Part shown: piece by piece, positions 1 to 11,117 of the stretch
How the letters are laid out: each line of letters begins with the position of its first letter
Numbering within the stretch: the stretch's first letter is position 1
Source: Sporomusa malonica
GTDB taxonomy: Bacteria; Bacillota; Negativicutes; Sporomusales; Sporomusaceae
Direction: 5' to 3'
NCBI RefSeq assembly: GCF_900176355.1
Contig: NZ_FWXI01000021.1
Span: 1 to 64,000, forward strand
DNA length: 64,000 nt
Notes under the pieces: generated by a model
Seen by the model: the letters and a program-made list of their open reading frames with translations, nothing else
The model's database searches: none
What the model was told of the DNA's origin: nothing
Made by a program: the position numbers and the translations under genes

Positions 1-3000
1 CGGAGATTATAATGTTGCCCAAGCTGTAGATGGTAGCCCCATCTTTGTTTTCCACTGAGCCAGTGGCGTTAAGATTCATATTGCTTGTAGTAGCCAGAAT
101 CGCCGAATCACCAGTGTTAGTAATATTGTTGGCCTGTACCGTCAGAGTGTCAGCTATTACCGCACCAGCATTATTCATATTCTGACCATTTACCATTACC
201 GCACTACCGTCGAGACGGCCACTGTTGTTAACATCGCCTGTTGCCGCGACCGTTAATAAGTTCCCAGCAGATGTTGTAGCCCCTACTTTATTATTTATAT
301 TGGTAGCATTTAGACTAGTATTTCGTACAGCCGTAATATTGCCTTGATTCGTTGCCGCGCCATTTACTTTTATATTCACATCACGATTGCCCTGAATTTG
401 GTTGCTGGTTTCTTGGGTATAGTCACCGTTAATCGTAATATTTACGTCTCGACCAGCAGTTGTCTTGCTGTTGTTTCCGTTTAATTTTTGGGTAGTTAGA
501 TTAACATCCAGAATAGCGGTAAGATTACCGTTCGTATTATTTATCGATTTTGCCTGCGCAGTTAGCGTCCCACTCGCACTAATGGTTCCGTTAGTATTAT
601 TCAACGCAGAATTACTTTGATTAAGATTCATATTCTGTTGAGACATTAATTTGCCACCGGTATTTTCAAGTCCCTGACTAGCGTTAACAGTAAGGGACCC
701 TTGGGCCAAGACCTGACCTCCGTGATTAGATAAACTGGTAGCCGTCAGGCTGACATCACCGTTACCACCAATAAGACCGTCTGCATTTTCAATCGCTTGA
801 GCAATAGTAACTGTTGCGCCACTATTATCGAGGCTTAGAACTTTACCGCTTTGGTTATCAAGCGACTGCGCTTTAAGCACCAAACCTTTACTGGCCTGGA
901 TTAAACCCTGTTTATTAGTTAATGCCCCTTGGGTATTAATGTTGACAGCATCACCCGCAAGAGCGCCTTGGTTATTATTAATCGAAGCGGCTTCTATATT
1001 TAGCTGTTTCTGAGATACGACTGAACCATTTGTATTATTTATGATCTGACTATGAATAGTAGTCTGTCCGTTACTTGCGATGTCCCCGCCAACATTTGTC
1101 AAATTTCCATTAGTTGTTACGTCCAGCTTCCCAGTTCCTGCGTGTTGGATTTGACCGCCACTATTGGTTATAGACGCACTCTGTAAGGCTAGATCCTCGG
1201 CATTGCTTGCTATTGTACCATTTGTATTATCAATACTGTTGGTTGCTTTTAGGGTAGAAGTCCCAGACCCTTTTTGCTTTATAATGCCGCCCTTATTGCT
1301 AATGATATTTGCGGTAACAAAAACTTTATCGGCAATAATACGGCCCGCATTACCCTGCGCGTCCGCATCATTCTTTAGATTCCCGGCAGCAGTTATAGCT
1401 AAGGCTCCATTCACCTCCATATTGGCTCCGGTGTTATTTACATCACCACTCTTGGCTATTATATTTGCGGTACCGCCAGCATATGTTTTGCTGTCGCTTA
1501 GATCAATAGAAGTTCCCTCTATGGCAAGATTACCACCGGCCAGCGTTTGCCCCTTTGCGGTAACAGCACTATTTGCTAATACTGTTAGATTGCCAGAGGT
1601 ACCAACACTACCATCGCTCTTGATTCCGGCTCCAAGGGCTCCTGTTGAAGATACACTCTGCGCCGACAGCGTTGTATTTTGAGCAGAGGCAAGAACACCC
1701 GAGTTGGTAAGTGTATCGACATTCTCAATCTTAGCATTCCCCTGGGCGTAAATTGTTCCTTGGTTAGCTAAAATGCCATTTACTTGAAGATTCATATCTG
1801 CCGTACTCTTGATGGCAGCTGTGGTCCCACTGTTCGTCATGTTTTCAGACTGCACCATCAAAGTATCAGCCGTCAAAGTGCCAGTGTTATTGAGATTTTG
1901 ATCCTTAATTTCAACAGTATCTGAGTCGATCCGGCCATTGTTATTCACACTACCGAATGCCACTATTGCCAAGTTGTTTCCGCTTGCCATAGTGGCACCT
2001 GTATTATTTGCAATATGGCTTGCACTTAGATCTGCGTCTCTAACAGCAATAATACTTCCCTTATTGATCACGGTACCAGCCACATTCATGGTTATGTCGC
2101 GATTAGCCTTAAGTTGGCCACCAGTACTGTTTGTTAGATTTTCATCTAAGGAGATAATTAGGTCTTGTCCGGCAATCGTCTGTCCATTGCCATCCAGGAT
2201 TTTTGCATTGATGTCAATATTTTTGTTGGCTGCCAAATTGCCACCGCTATTATTTACTACCACAGCTTGGACACTAAGTGCCCCTCCGGCTTTGATGGTT
2301 CCATCAATATTAGTTAAATTGGCTCCTTCTTCGGTAAAATTAATGTCTTGTCCAGCTGAAATAGTACCCTGCGTATTGTCCGTACTTTGTTTACTACTAA
2401 TTGTAAGGTTATTTTTCGCAATGATCTGACCAGCTTGATTCGTAAGATTCTGTGCTATGACTGCCACATTCCCGTTACCACCAATCAAGCCAGACTGATT
2501 TTGAACATTCCCTCTCACATTAATTTCTGTATCACTCGCGTCAAGGTTGATGACTTGCCCGCCACTATTATTCAATAACTGAACAGCCACTTTTAGTCCT
2601 TTGGCTGACTGAATAACACCTTGGTGGTTGTCCAAGGCATTACCCACCGTGAAGGTAACAGCATCTGCGCCAATAATCTCACCTTGATTGTTTATAATCG
2701 AATCAGAGGCAATATTAAGCCGTTTTTGTGCACCGATTCGACCCTGCATATTATCAAAACTCTGAGCAGTAAGATTGGTCTGTCCATTGCTCGCTATTAT
2801 CCCGCTGACATTTTTTAGACCGTTTGTAGCTTGTAACGTCAATGTGCCTATTCCTGCATGCTGGATCTTTCCTTGGCTATTGTTAATTTTATTAGATTGT
2901 ACTATCAGATCTGAGCCATTAGTGGCAATAGTGCCGTCTGTATTATCAATTTTATTACTGGCTGTCAAAACGGTAGTGCTGGAATCGACTTGCTGAATAC

Positions 3001-6000
3001 TTCCCCCTTGGTTAAGTATGTCCCCTGCTGTAATTACAACCTTATCGGCAGTAATTCGACCACCCACACCATTTGTATTCTTCATGTTTTTAACGGCACC
3101 AGCCGCGTCCATGGTCAAAGTACCGTCAACCTGTAAAGTCGCACCACGATGGTCGATATCGCCGCTTGTTGCTGTTATTCCGGCTGAACCGCCAACATAG
3201 GTTGTAGCTCCGCTGTGATCTATGCTTGACCCAGTTACTTTGAGGTTTCCACCAGCAATATTTTTACCGTTTGCAATTACCGCTCCTGCTGCTGTAATTG
3301 TTAGGTTACCATTTGAGCTGGCAGTACCATCACTATTGAGACCGGAAGCAATAGTACCTGTTGAGTCTATGGTTTGTGCTGATATCGTAATGTTTTGTGC
3401 AGATGCAATTACACCGGTGTTAGTTAGAGCACCTGTATTAGTAAGATTAATATCCATATTGGCAGTAATATTACCATGCGTATTATTAATTTCACTTGAC
3501 TGAACGGTTAGCGCCCCACTAGCACTAATGGTTCCATTTGTATTATTCAAAGCAGAGTTACTTTGATTCAGATTTATATTCTGTTGAGACATTAATTTGC
3601 CGCCGGTATTATCTAGCCCCTGACTAACATTCACAGTAAGATTCCTTTGGGCCAATACCTGTCCGCCATGATTTACTAGACTGGCAGCCGTCAAGCTGAC
3701 ATCACCGTTGCTGCCAATTATGCCGCCAGCGTTTTCAATCGTTTGGTCAACAGTAAGCGTTGCTCCACTATTGTCGAGGCTCAGAACTTTACCGCTTTGG
3801 TTATCAAATGACTGGGCCTTAAGTACCAAGCCTTTATTGGCCTGGATTAATCCCTGTTTATTATTAAATGCCCCCTGAGAAGTAATTTTGATAGCGTCAC
3901 CAACAAGGGAACCTTGGCTGTTGGTGATTGAGGTAGCTTTTACATTGAGCTGTTTCTGAGATACGATTGATCCATTAGTGTTATCCGTGGCTGGGGCCTG
4001 AATATTGGTCTGACCATTACTCGCAATGTCCCCACCGTTATTTGCCAAACCTCCGGTGGTAATCATCTCCAAGGTACCTGCTCCCGCGTGTTGGATTTGA
4101 CCATTACTATTGGTTAAAAAACTACTTTGCAGGATCAAAGTATCCCCATTACTCGCAATGGAACCACTGGTGTTATCGATGTTGTCTGTCACCATCAAGG
4201 TAGTCGCATCTGATCCGGTTTGCTTGATAATACCACTCTTATTGCTAATGGAGCTAGCTGTAATAGCCATTTTATTTGCAATAATTTGGCCCATATCATT
4301 CTTAACAGTTCCGGCAGCGGCTACTGTTAACGATCCTTTTGCTTGGAGAACAGCACCAGTATGATTTACATCACCACTGTTGGCAGTAATACTAGCTTTG
4401 CTGCCAGCATACGTCTTACCACCGCTTTGATCGATAGAGGCACCGGTTATGACTAGATCGCCGCCAGCTAGTGTCTGACCTTTAGAAGTAACACTACCAT
4501 TACTTAAAACAGTTAGATTACCGGAGGTACCAACACTCCCATCGCTCTTAATTCCTGCACCAAGTGCTCCGGTAGAAGCTACGACCTGCGCCGATACGGT
4601 TGTATTTTGGGCAGAGGCAAGAACACCCGAGTTGGTCAATGTATCGACATTCTCAATCGTAGCATTACCCTGGGCATAAATTGTCCCTTGGTTGACCAAG
4701 TCACTGTTCACATCAAGGCTCATTTCACTTGTACTGTTAATTGAAGCTGAGGACCCACTGTTCGTCATGGTTTCGGACTGCACCATCAAAGTATCTGCAG
4801 CCAATGTCCCCGTGTTCTTTAGATTTTGTCCTTTAATCTCAACGATTTTTGCATTCATTTTGCCATTATTAGTCACATTACCTGATGCGGAAATAGCTAA
4901 AGCGTTTCCACTGGCCGTAGTGGCACCAGTATCGTTTATAATATGGTGCGCATTTAATTTAACATCTCTAACAGCTGTAATACTTCCCTGATTAGTCATG
5001 GTACCAGACACGTCCACGGTTACGTCGTGATTAGCCTTAAGCTGGCCACCAGTACTGTTTGTTAGATTGCCTTCTAAGGATACAGTCAGATCTTGCCCAG
5101 CGATAGTCTGGCCGTTACCATTTAGACTTTTCGCATCGAGGTTAATATCTTTGTTCGCTGCCAAACTACCTCTGGTATTATCTACTGCTACCGCTAGAAT
5201 ACTCATCGTCCCACCGGCATTGATGGTCCCATCAGTGTTGGTTAAGTTGCCTCTACTCTCGTTAAAAATGACGTCTTGCCCGGCGGAAATCGTGCCGTTG
5301 GTATTATCCGTACCTTGCGCACTAGTAATTGTAAGATTGTTTTTTGCCATGACCTGACCGCCTTGGCTCGTCAGGCTTTGGGCTATGACGTCTACATCGC
5401 CGTTACCGCCAATAAGCCCGGACTGGTTTAGAATGCTCCCAGTCACGTTGATTTCAGTATCATTCGCATCGAGGTTGATGACTTTGCCTTCACTATTATT
5501 CATTGACTGGGCGGTGACCGCCAATCCGCTACCTGCCTGAATTACGCCTTGCTGGTTATTAAGGGTGGCTGAGGCTGTGAGGTTAATGGCATTGGAAGCA
5601 ACAAAGATCCCCTGGTTATTTGCCACGGAAGCTGCATTAATTTCAAGTTGTTTTTCCGCCAGAACAATGCCCTGAGTATTGTCAATGTTCTGGCCGGTAA
5701 GAAGGATCTGTCCATTGCTTGCTATACTACCGCTTTTATTATTGATGTCGCCGGTCGTTTCTACTACCAGCGTGCCAGTACCTGCATGCTGTATTTGACC
5801 TTGATTGTTGGTAACTGCATTGGCTTGTATGGTAAAGGATGAACTATTGGTGGCAATGGTGCCACCAGTATTATCAATGGTATTCCCGGACTTCATGGTA
5901 ACAGCATCCGATCCTATTTGTTTGATGCTGCCCCCCTTGTTGCTGATGTTATTAGCCGTAATTATCACTTTGCCTGCCGTGATTTTACCAGCGACACCAG

Positions 6001-9000
6001 TTGCACTCTTGTTGTTCTTGACAGCACCGGCAACGCTTATGGTTAATGCACCATTGACTTGCATTTCGGCGCCAGTATGGTTAAAATCGCTGTTGGTAGC
6101 CGTGATGTTAGCTGTACGACCTGCATACGTTTTACTTCCGGCAAAATCTAAGGAGGTACCGGTGACGGTGAGGTCGCCGCCAGCTAGTGTCTGACCTTGG
6201 GTGGTGACAGCGCCAGCGGCAGTGATAGTAAGGTTGCCGGAAGCGCCAACGCTGCCATCGTTCTTGATTCCTGCACCAATTGCTCCGGTAGAAGCTACGA
6301 CCTGTGCCGATACGGTTGTATTTTGGGCAGAAGCAAGCACGCCGGTATTGATTAGTGTATCGACGTTGTCTAGCTTGGCATTCCCCTGGGCGTAGATTGT
6401 CCCTTGGTTGACCAAAGTGCCATTTACACCAAGTTTCATATCGGTCTTACTGTTAATTGCAGCTGAAGTCCCACTGTTAGTAATGTTGCCAGACTGAATC
6501 GTCAAAGTATTGTTGGCAATAACAGTACCGGTGTTATTTAGATTTTGGCCACTAACCATAACGGCATTTCCATCAAGTCGCCCGTTGTTATTCACATCAC
6601 CTGATGACAAAATATTCAATGCGTTTCCGGTCGCCGTAGTAGCACCGGTATCATTCGTAATATCGTGCGCACTTAGCTTGGCATCTCTAACAGCAGTAAT
6701 ACTTCCCTTATTCGTCACAATACCGCTCACGTTCACAGTTACATCACGATTGGCTTTCAGTTGACCACCGGCACGGTTCGTTAAATTGCCTTCTAATAAT
6801 ATATTAAGATCTTGACCGGCAATGGCCTGGCCGTTGCCATCTAGACTATTTGCAACAAGATTAATATTGTTATTCGCTACTAGGTTTCCACTGTTATTTA
6901 CTGCTGCCGCTTGGACAATTAGATTCCCACCAGCACTGATTGTGCCATCCGTGTTGGTTACGTTGGCTTTACTTTCGTTAATATTGATATCTTGTCCAGC
7001 CGAAATAGTCCCCTTGGTATTATCCGTGCTTTGCTCACTAGTCATTGTCAGGTTGTTTTTCGCGATAACCTGACCGCCCTGGTTTGTAAGGTTTTGTGCC
7101 TTAACAGTTACATTACCATTACCGCCAATTAATCCGGACTGGTTTTGAAGAGACCCAGTCACATGTACTTTCGTGTCACTCACATCGCGATTAATTACCT
7201 GTCCGCCACTATTATTCAATGACTGGGTGGTGACAGCCAAGCCTATACTTGCCTGGATACTGCCTTGCTGGTTATTCATCACACCAGAAGTGGTGATATT
7301 AATGGCATTTGCACCAATCATCGCGCCTTGCTTATTCAAAACTGAATTCGCAGTAACATCAAGTTGTTTTTGTGCTACAATACTGCCTTGAGTATTGTCG
7401 ATGTTCCGGCCAAAAAGACTGGTTTGACCATTACTCACTATTTTGCCGCTAATGTTTGTTAGGTCGCCGATAGCTTGAACTGTCAACCTACCGGTCCCTG
7501 CGTGCTGTATCTGGCCTTGATTATTGCTTACCGTATTTGCATTAATAGTGAGTTCTGAAGCATTAGTGGCAATCGTGCCACCGGTGTTATCGATGTGATC
7601 ATTAGCTACTAGACTGGTCGCATCTGATCCAGTTTGCAAAATACTGCCACCTTGGTTGGAGATGTCCTCTGCTATAATCGCTACTTTGCCTGCTGTAATT
7701 TGGCCAGCAACACCATTCACATTCTTATCATTTTTGACTGTACCTGCCGCGCTTATTTTTAGAGTATTCCCCACCTGCAGCACGGCCCCAGTGTGGTCGA
7801 CGTCACCGCTTGTTGCCGCTATGTTGGCTGAGCTACCGGCATAGGTAGTTGCGCCGCTATGGTCAATAGTTGCCCCGGTTACAGAAAGGTTGCCACCGGC
7901 TATTGTCTGACCTTTGTCGCTTACAAAGCCTGTTGCAATTATACTGAGGTTACCTGTCGTTTGGGTTGTACCATTGCTATTGAGACCAGAGGCTAATGTT
8001 CCTGTAGAGGATATGTTGTTCGTAGCTAAAGCCGTGTTTTGAGCAGCCGCGATAACACCGGTATTGCTGATGGTACCGGCGCTGCTGACACTTGTGTTGT
8101 TTTGAGCGTAAACCGTTCCCTGGTTGGTTATATTGCCGGCAGCATTTATTGTTACATTGCCACTGGCATTGGTATTGCCCGCGAGCGTAATTTTGCCATC
8201 GTTAGTTAGTATGAGGTCGCCGCCACTGGCAGACAGGGTACCTTGGCTGTTAACGCCAACGCCGTGTTCAGTTCCTACCAGTTTAATTTTATTGGCGTAC
8301 ATGCCGCCCAAGGCGCCGACATCAATGGCTACCTGGGGTTGGCTGCCATCGCCGGCAACTTCTTGTGTATTCAGGGTGTTGTAGGCAACGTTGTTACTGC
8401 CGGTAACTACGTTAAGTTCTTTCGCCCAGATACCGGAATTCGCAACTATGGCTCTACTGATTAGATCCAGACGGTCGGCACTCGCTCCGTCAATTCCGGC
8501 TCCTTTTACGGTTATTTGGCCACCAGCAACTCGAAAAGCCTCTAAACTACTATTACCGCCGAATACCGGCGTACCGGTAGTAAGCATGCCTCGACCGGTG
8601 TTAATAAATCCAAAGCCATCACCGATTATGCCATTGCGATTGGCAATAATAACATCTGCTCTCTGGCCGGCTACCTCTAGGTAACCACGCAAATTACTGA
8701 TGTTATTCCCAGTGACTTCGTTCAGGATAATTCGGGCTGAACCGGCTGTAAGGTTAGGATTGCCAGGTATATATCCAGCAAGCTGCGTTTTAGATATGCC
8801 CAATGCGTTGTTTAAGATAAGACCCTTAAGGTCGATATTAAACTGTTGATAGAGGTTACGAGACACACCTGCCGCCGATGGCGCGGTGATTTGCACTAAT
8901 GGAGTGCCATCTGGGGCACTGACTATCGTAGGGCGGTTTTGTTTTGGTGCGTTTGGATCAGCTACTGTTTGCGCTGCAACCAAGACCGGCTGCAAGCTAA

Positions 9001-9067
9001 ATAGCACGAGCGTTATCCAAGCCACTATTTTATTAGCTTTGCTCTTCCTTGAACAAAAAACTGTCAT
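1..9067 (-). CDS. Two-partner secretion exoprotein (TpsA, filamentous haemagglutinin-like), 3' part outside window
   Basis: Giant secreted adhesin-type protein, open to the window edge (at least 3022 codons). The ATG at 9067 follows GGAGGA (9073-9079). The translation starts with a signal peptide (basic n-region, then a hydrophobic stretch ending in VAA near residue 33) and a TPS/haemagglutination domain to about residue 250. That domain contains NPNL and NRNGI, the latter a variant of the family motif NPNGI. The rest is Asn/Gly/Thr-rich beta-helix sequence with repeated 'NxGxI/LxA'-type rungs. The frame was checked at both ends and at five repeats and is constant; every codon was not checked. 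It lies 37 bp downstream of its TpsB transporter, so they are very likely co-transcribed. The C-terminus, which would tell an adhesin from a toxin (CdiA-like), is not visible. Plus-strand ORFs here are shadows. Confidence 0.93.
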   Translation of the reverse strand, partial: MTVFCSRKSKANKIVAWITLVLFSLQPVLVAAQTVADPNAPKQNRPTIVSAPDGTPLVQITAPSAAGVSRNLYQQFNIDLKGLILNNALGISKTQLAGYIPGNPNLTAGSARIILNEVTGNNISNLRGYLEVAGQRADVIIANRNGIIGDGFGFINTGRGMLTTGTPVFGGNSSLEAFRVAGGQITVKGAGIDGASADRLDLISRAIVANSGIWAKELNVVTGSNNVAYNTLNTQEVAGDGSQPQVAIDVGALGGMYANKIKLVGTEHGVGVNSQGTLSASGGDLILTNDGKITLAGNTNASGNVTINAAGNITNQGTVYAQNNTSVSSAGTISNTGVIAAAQNTALATNNISSTGTLASGLNSNGTTQTTGNLSIIATGFVSDKGQTIAGGNLSVTGATIDHSGATTYAGSSANIAATSGDVDHTGAVLQVGNTLKISAAGTVKNDKNVNGVAGQITAGKVAIIAEDISNQGGSILQTGSDATSLVANDHIDNTGGTIATNASELTINANTVSNNQGQIQHAGTGRLTVQAIGDLTNISGKIVSNGQTSLFGRNIDNTQGSIVAQKQLDVTANSVLNKQGAMIGANAINITTSGVMNNQQGSIQASIGLAVTTQSLNNSGGQVINRDVSDTKVHVTGSLQNQSGLIGGNGNVTVKAQNLTNQGGQVIAKNNLTMTSEQSTDNTKGTISAGQDININESKANVTNTDGTISAGGNLIVQAAAVNNSGNLVANNNINLVANSLDGNGQAIAGQDLNILLEGNLTNRAGGQLKANRDVTVNVSGIVTNKGSITAVRDAKLSAHDITNDTGATTATGNALNILSSGDVNNNGRLDGNAVMVSGQNLNNTGTVIANNTLTIQSGNITNSGTSAAINSKTDMKLGVNGTLVNQGTIYAQGNAKLDNVDTLINTGVLASAQNTTVSAQVVASTGAIGAGIKNDGSVGASGNLTITAAGAVTTQGQTLAGGDLTVTGTSLDFAGSKTYAGRTANITATNSDFNHTGAEMQVNGALTISVAGAVKNNKSATGVAGKITAGKVIITANNISNKGGSIKQIGSDAVTMKSGNTIDNTGGTIATNSSSFTIQANAVTNNQGQIQHAGTGTLVVETTGDINNKSGSIASNGQILLTGQNIDNTQGIVLAEKQLEINAASVANNQGIFVASNAINLTASATLNNQQGVIQAGSGLAVTAQSMNNSEGKVINLDANDTEINVTGSILNQSGLIGGNGDVDVIAQSLTSQGGQVMAKNNLTITSAQGTDNTNGTISAGQDVIFNESRGNLTNTDGTINAGGTMSILAVAVDNTRGSLAANKDINLDAKSLNGNGQTIAGQDLTVSLEGNLTNSTGGQLKANHDVTVDVSGTMTNQGSITAVRDVKLNAHHIINDTGATTASGNALAISASGNVTNNGKMNAKIVEIKGQNLKNTGTLAADTLMVQSETMTNSGSSASINSTSEMSLDVNSDLVNQGTIYAQGNATIENVDTLTNSGVLASAQNTTVSAQVVASTGALGAGIKSDGSVGTSGNLTVLSNGSVTSKGQTLAGGDLVITGASIDQSGGKTYAGSKASITANSGDVNHTGAVLQAKGSLTVAAAGTVKNDMGQIIANKMAITASSISNKSGIIKQTGSDATTLMVTDNIDNTSGSIASNGDTLILQSSFLTNSNGQIQHAGAGTLEMITTGGLANNGGDIASNGQTNIQAPATDNTNGSIVSQKQLNVKATSITNSQGSLVGDAIKITSQGAFNNKQGLIQANKGLVLKAQSFDNQSGKVLSLDNSGATLTVDQTIENAGGIIGSNGDVSLTAASLVNHGGQVLAQRNLTVNVSQGLDNTGGKLMSQQNINLNQSNSALNNTNGTISASGALTVQSSEINNTHGNITANMDINLTNTGALTNTGVIASAQNITISAQTIDSTGTIASGLNSDGTASSNGNLTITAAGAVIANGKNIAGGNLKVTGSSIDHSGATTYVGGSAGITATSGDIDHRGATLQVDGTLTMDAAGAVKNMKNTNGVGGRITADKVVITAGDILNQGGSIQQVDSSTTVLTASNKIDNTDGTIATNGSDLIVQSNKINNSQGKIQHAGIGTLTLQATNGLKNVSGIIASNGQTNLTAQSFDNMQGRIGAQKRLNIASDSIINNQGEIIGADAVTFTVGNALDNHQGVIQSAKGLKVAVQLLNNSGGQVINLDASDTEINVRGNVQNQSGLIGGNGNVAVIAQNLTNQAGQIIAKNNLTISSKQSTDNTQGTISAGQDINFTEEGANLTNIDGTIKAGGALSVQAVVVNNSGGNLAANKNIDINAKILDGNGQTIAGQDLIISLDENLTNSTGGQLKANRDITMNVAGTVINKGSIIAVRDADLSASHIANNTGATMASGNNLAIVAFGSVNNNGRIDSDTVEIKDQNLNNTGTLTADTLMVQSENMTNSGTTAAIKSTADMNLQVNGILANQGTIYAQGNAKIENVDTLTNSGVLASAQNTTLSAQSVSSTGALGAGIKSDGSVGTSGNLTVLANSAVTAKGQTLAGGNLAIEGTSIDLSDSKTYAGGTANIIAKSGDVNNTGANMEVNGALAITAAGNLKNDADAQGNAGRIIADKVFVTANIISNKGGIIKQKGSGTSTLKATNSIDNTNGTIASNAEDLALQSASITNSGGQIQHAGTGKLDVTTNGNLTNVGGDIASNGQTTIHSQIINNTNGSVVSQKQLNIEAASINNNQGALAGDAVNINTQGALTNKQGLIQASKGLVLKAQSLDNQSGKVLSLDNSGATVTIAQAIENADGLIGGNGDVSLTATSLSNHGGQVLAQGSLTVNASQGLENTGGKLMSQQNMNLNQSNSALNNTNGTISASGTLTAQAKSINNTNGNLTAILDVNLTTQKLNGNNSKTTAGRDVNITINGDYTQETSNQIQGNRDVNIKVNGAATNQGNITAVRNTSLNATNINNKVGATTSAGNLLTVAATGDVNNSGRLDGSAVMVNGQNMNNAGAVIADTLTVQANNITNTGDSAILATTSNMNLNATGSVENKDGATIYSLGNIIIS
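1147..7507 (-). repeat. Long tandem repeats within tpsA
   Basis: The codon for Gln in the recurring motif QHAG lies at 1147, 2863, 4093, 5791 and 7507. The spacings are 1716, 1230, 1698 and 1716 bp, all multiples of three. The basic unit is therefore about 566-572 codons and one unit is shortened to 410. The short unit skips the stretch matching roughly 1760-2240. Adding a long and a short unit gives a higher-order period near 2.94 kb: the segments near 640 and 3590, and near 1690 and 4620, are almost identical. Confidence 0.9.
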
Positions 9068-9104
9068 TTTATCTCCTCCATGAGATGTCATTTTCCAACC
9101 GGAT

Positions 9105-10808
9105 CTATATCTGATAAAGTAGTTGGAATCCTACTACTTTATCCGGCACTCGCATTCCCGCCGGTCGTTTAATTGGCGTGCCAACAAATACGTCATATTG
9201 GGCAGTGCCTAGGTTTCCCCGTACCCCCACTGTTGAGCCGACTAAGCTTTTACCAGGAGCTTGATTAACGGAGGCTCCGCTGATTTGGCCAACGTCCAGG
9301 GCCAGATAGACTTCTGGTCCAGATTCCTTGATGGGAACACTGAGTTCATTACGCAGGTACCAGCCATTTTCGGCAGCTAAGGTTTGTTCTCCATCGAAAC
9401 CTCGCACAGTATAGCGGTTACCGATACTGAGGAATTCGGAGGCATACAGCATGTCTTTGGTATATTGCCCGTGCAAGGTTGCGTTGTAGCTTGCCTTGGT
9501 TCTCCCAATAGTAACAGGAGCTGTGAGGCTAGCGTCCAGTGTCCAGATGTTATAGTGGGTAGTCGGCTGATCGTCCGTACTAGCGGCTGGATCGTCTTGG
9601 GCACCCAACCAGGGGACTCCTCGTTTGTAGGCTATGGTATAGTCGACAATTGTCTGGCCATTGTATTGTTTATGGATCAACGCAAGCTTTGCTGCAGTGG
9701 TTTTGCGTCGTTGAATTTCAATTTCAGTGTCATCGATATAGGACTTGCTTGAATCTTTAATGACGCTAAAGGCCATACTGGTTTTCTGATGCTGATCACG
9801 ATACACTAGTTTTTCTGCTTTGAATTCAAGGTTTCTGCTATGGCCGGATGACACGAATGAGGTGCCCATGCTTTCAATTGTCTGGTGGTATTTATATATT
9901 GAGCTTGCAAGGGAATACGTCCAATATCCGTGAGGAGCTGAATAGCTGAAGCTGTCTCCTCGAGTACCATACCGATAGCCTTTTCTCTCCGCGTCACTGT
10001 TAATGGAGATGTTGAACAAGTCATTAATACCAAACAAATTATCTAAGGAAAATGTCTCAGATGCCTGCAGTTTACCAGTAGCTTTACTGCCGGAGTCGTC
10101 GAGAGACATTACTAATTTCCATGGTTTCTTTTGTACGACTGAGATTTGTACTATCGATTCACCAGGCTTGTCCCCCGGAAGTAGTTGCATTTGAGCGTCC
10201 TGGGATGGGACGCGCTTCATTTGCTCTAATCCCTGCTCCAAGTCTCGTAGATTAAGGATATCTCCCGGTCTTGCGGGGAAAGCGCTTTTCCAATCAGCTC
10301 GAATGGTGGGATCCGATAGTTTGATGTCTTTAATAGTCCCGGGAACAACTTGCAGAGTGAGGACACCTGTTGATATGTTTTGCTGGGGAATGAGTACTCT
10401 TGTTGTTACATAGCCACGGTCGATGAAGGCGTTGGTAAGCATTTTTACAATGAGGTTTATCCCTTGCCAGCCGATCTTCTGTCCATAGTACTTGTTTATC
10501 AGCTCATAAAGCCAAGGGAACCTGCCTGCTTCATCTCCTTCAATCTTAATAGTGTTTATAGAGAAGCTGGGTGTCTCGTCAGGAAGTTTTACCGCTTCAG
10601 TGCCTTGTTTACCCTTCTGCAGGAAAACGTCCTTGCTTTGCCCGCGTTGCCTGCGATCCTGCTCTTCTTGGCGTGCTTTTCGATTTTGCTCTTCAATATC
10701 TGTTTGTGTTGGTGCCGCCCAAGTCAGATTCATGTTAGTAAAAAAAATTGTTAAGATAAGTGCACAAGTCTTAATTACTCGTAAGTATTTTTGTTTATGC
10801 TGTAGCAT
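9105..10808 (-). CDS. TpsB-type outer-membrane transporter (ShlB/FhaC/HecB family)
   Basis: Outer-membrane beta-barrel that exports the adjacent TpsA protein. The ATG at 10808 is preferred because AGGAGA lies about 8 bp upstream; a further upstream frame extension lacks such a site. The 567-residue product has a signal peptide (hydrophobic stretch at 13-28, then WAAP), a charged Gln/Arg/Glu-rich linker, two POTRA-like domains at roughly 75-150 and 150-225 (including GYVTTRV and VVPG typical of the ShlB POTRA), and a C-terminal barrel. The barrel carries the VRGF motif (in RYTVRGFDGEQ), the conserved L6 loop of the Omp85/TpsB superfamily. The length fits the family. It is first of a two-gene operon with tpsA. 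Confidence 0.95.
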   Translation of the reverse strand: MLQHKQKYLRVIKTCALILTIFFTNMNLTWAAPTQTDIEEQNRKARQEEQDRRQRGQSKDVFLQKGKQGTEAVKLPDETPSFSINTIKIEGDEAGRFPWLYELINKYYGQKIGWQGINLIVKMLTNAFIDRGYVTTRVLIPQQNISTGVLTLQVVPGTIKDIKLSDPTIRADWKSAFPARPGDILNLRDLEQGLEQMKRVPSQDAQMQLLPGDKPGESIVQISVVQKKPWKLVMSLDDSGSKATGKLQASETFSLDNLFGINDLFNISINSDAERKGYRYGTRGDSFSYSAPHGYWTYSLASSIYKYHQTIESMGTSFVSSGHSRNLEFKAEKLVYRDQHQKTSMAFSVIKDSSKSYIDDTEIEIQRRKTTAAKLALIHKQYNGQTIVDYTIAYKRGVPWLGAQDDPAASTDDQPTTHYNIWTLDASLTAPVTIGRTKASYNATLHGQYTKDMLYASEFLSIGNRYTVRGFDGEQTLAAENGWYLRNELSVPIKESGPEVYLALDVGQISGASVNQAPGKSLVGSTVGVRGNLGTAQYDVFVGTPIKRPAGMRVPDKVVGFQLLYQI

Positions 10809-11117
10809 GTAGTAGGTCTCCTGTTCCAAAGATGAAATAGACTGCCTCATCCAGAAGTCGAGCCAACGAGATTTCTAGTTCAAATTAGGATATATCTATA
10901 CCAAAAAAGACATTTATGTATACTTAGTTCTTTGCAATCCAATTTTTCCCTTTTAAAAAGGAATAATTGCACATAATTTATATTTTCTTGCTTCTTTCGA
11001 TGTTTGTAAGATAATGCTCCTCATTAAAGTAATCCGGATAAAATTTTCTCTGATCGAACTTAAATAGTCGCTTTCCGGGATCGATCGCAAAACGAGCCAA
11101 AAATCTTTTTAAAATCT
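10809..11117. other. Intergenic region upstream of tpsB
   Basis: About 300 AT-rich bases between the tpsB start and the terminator of the methyltransferase gene. It must carry the promoter of the tpsB-tpsA operon. Hexamer-like stretches are present near 10900-10960 on the minus strand, but none is convincing enough to name. Confidence 0.5.

Noticed and set aside
1164..8684. Many plus-strand open frames of 60-170 codons across the first 9 kb
   Set aside because: They are antisense to the TpsA gene, have Val/Leu/Pro-rich translations that are the shadow of the Asn/Thr/Gly repeats, and lack ribosome sites.
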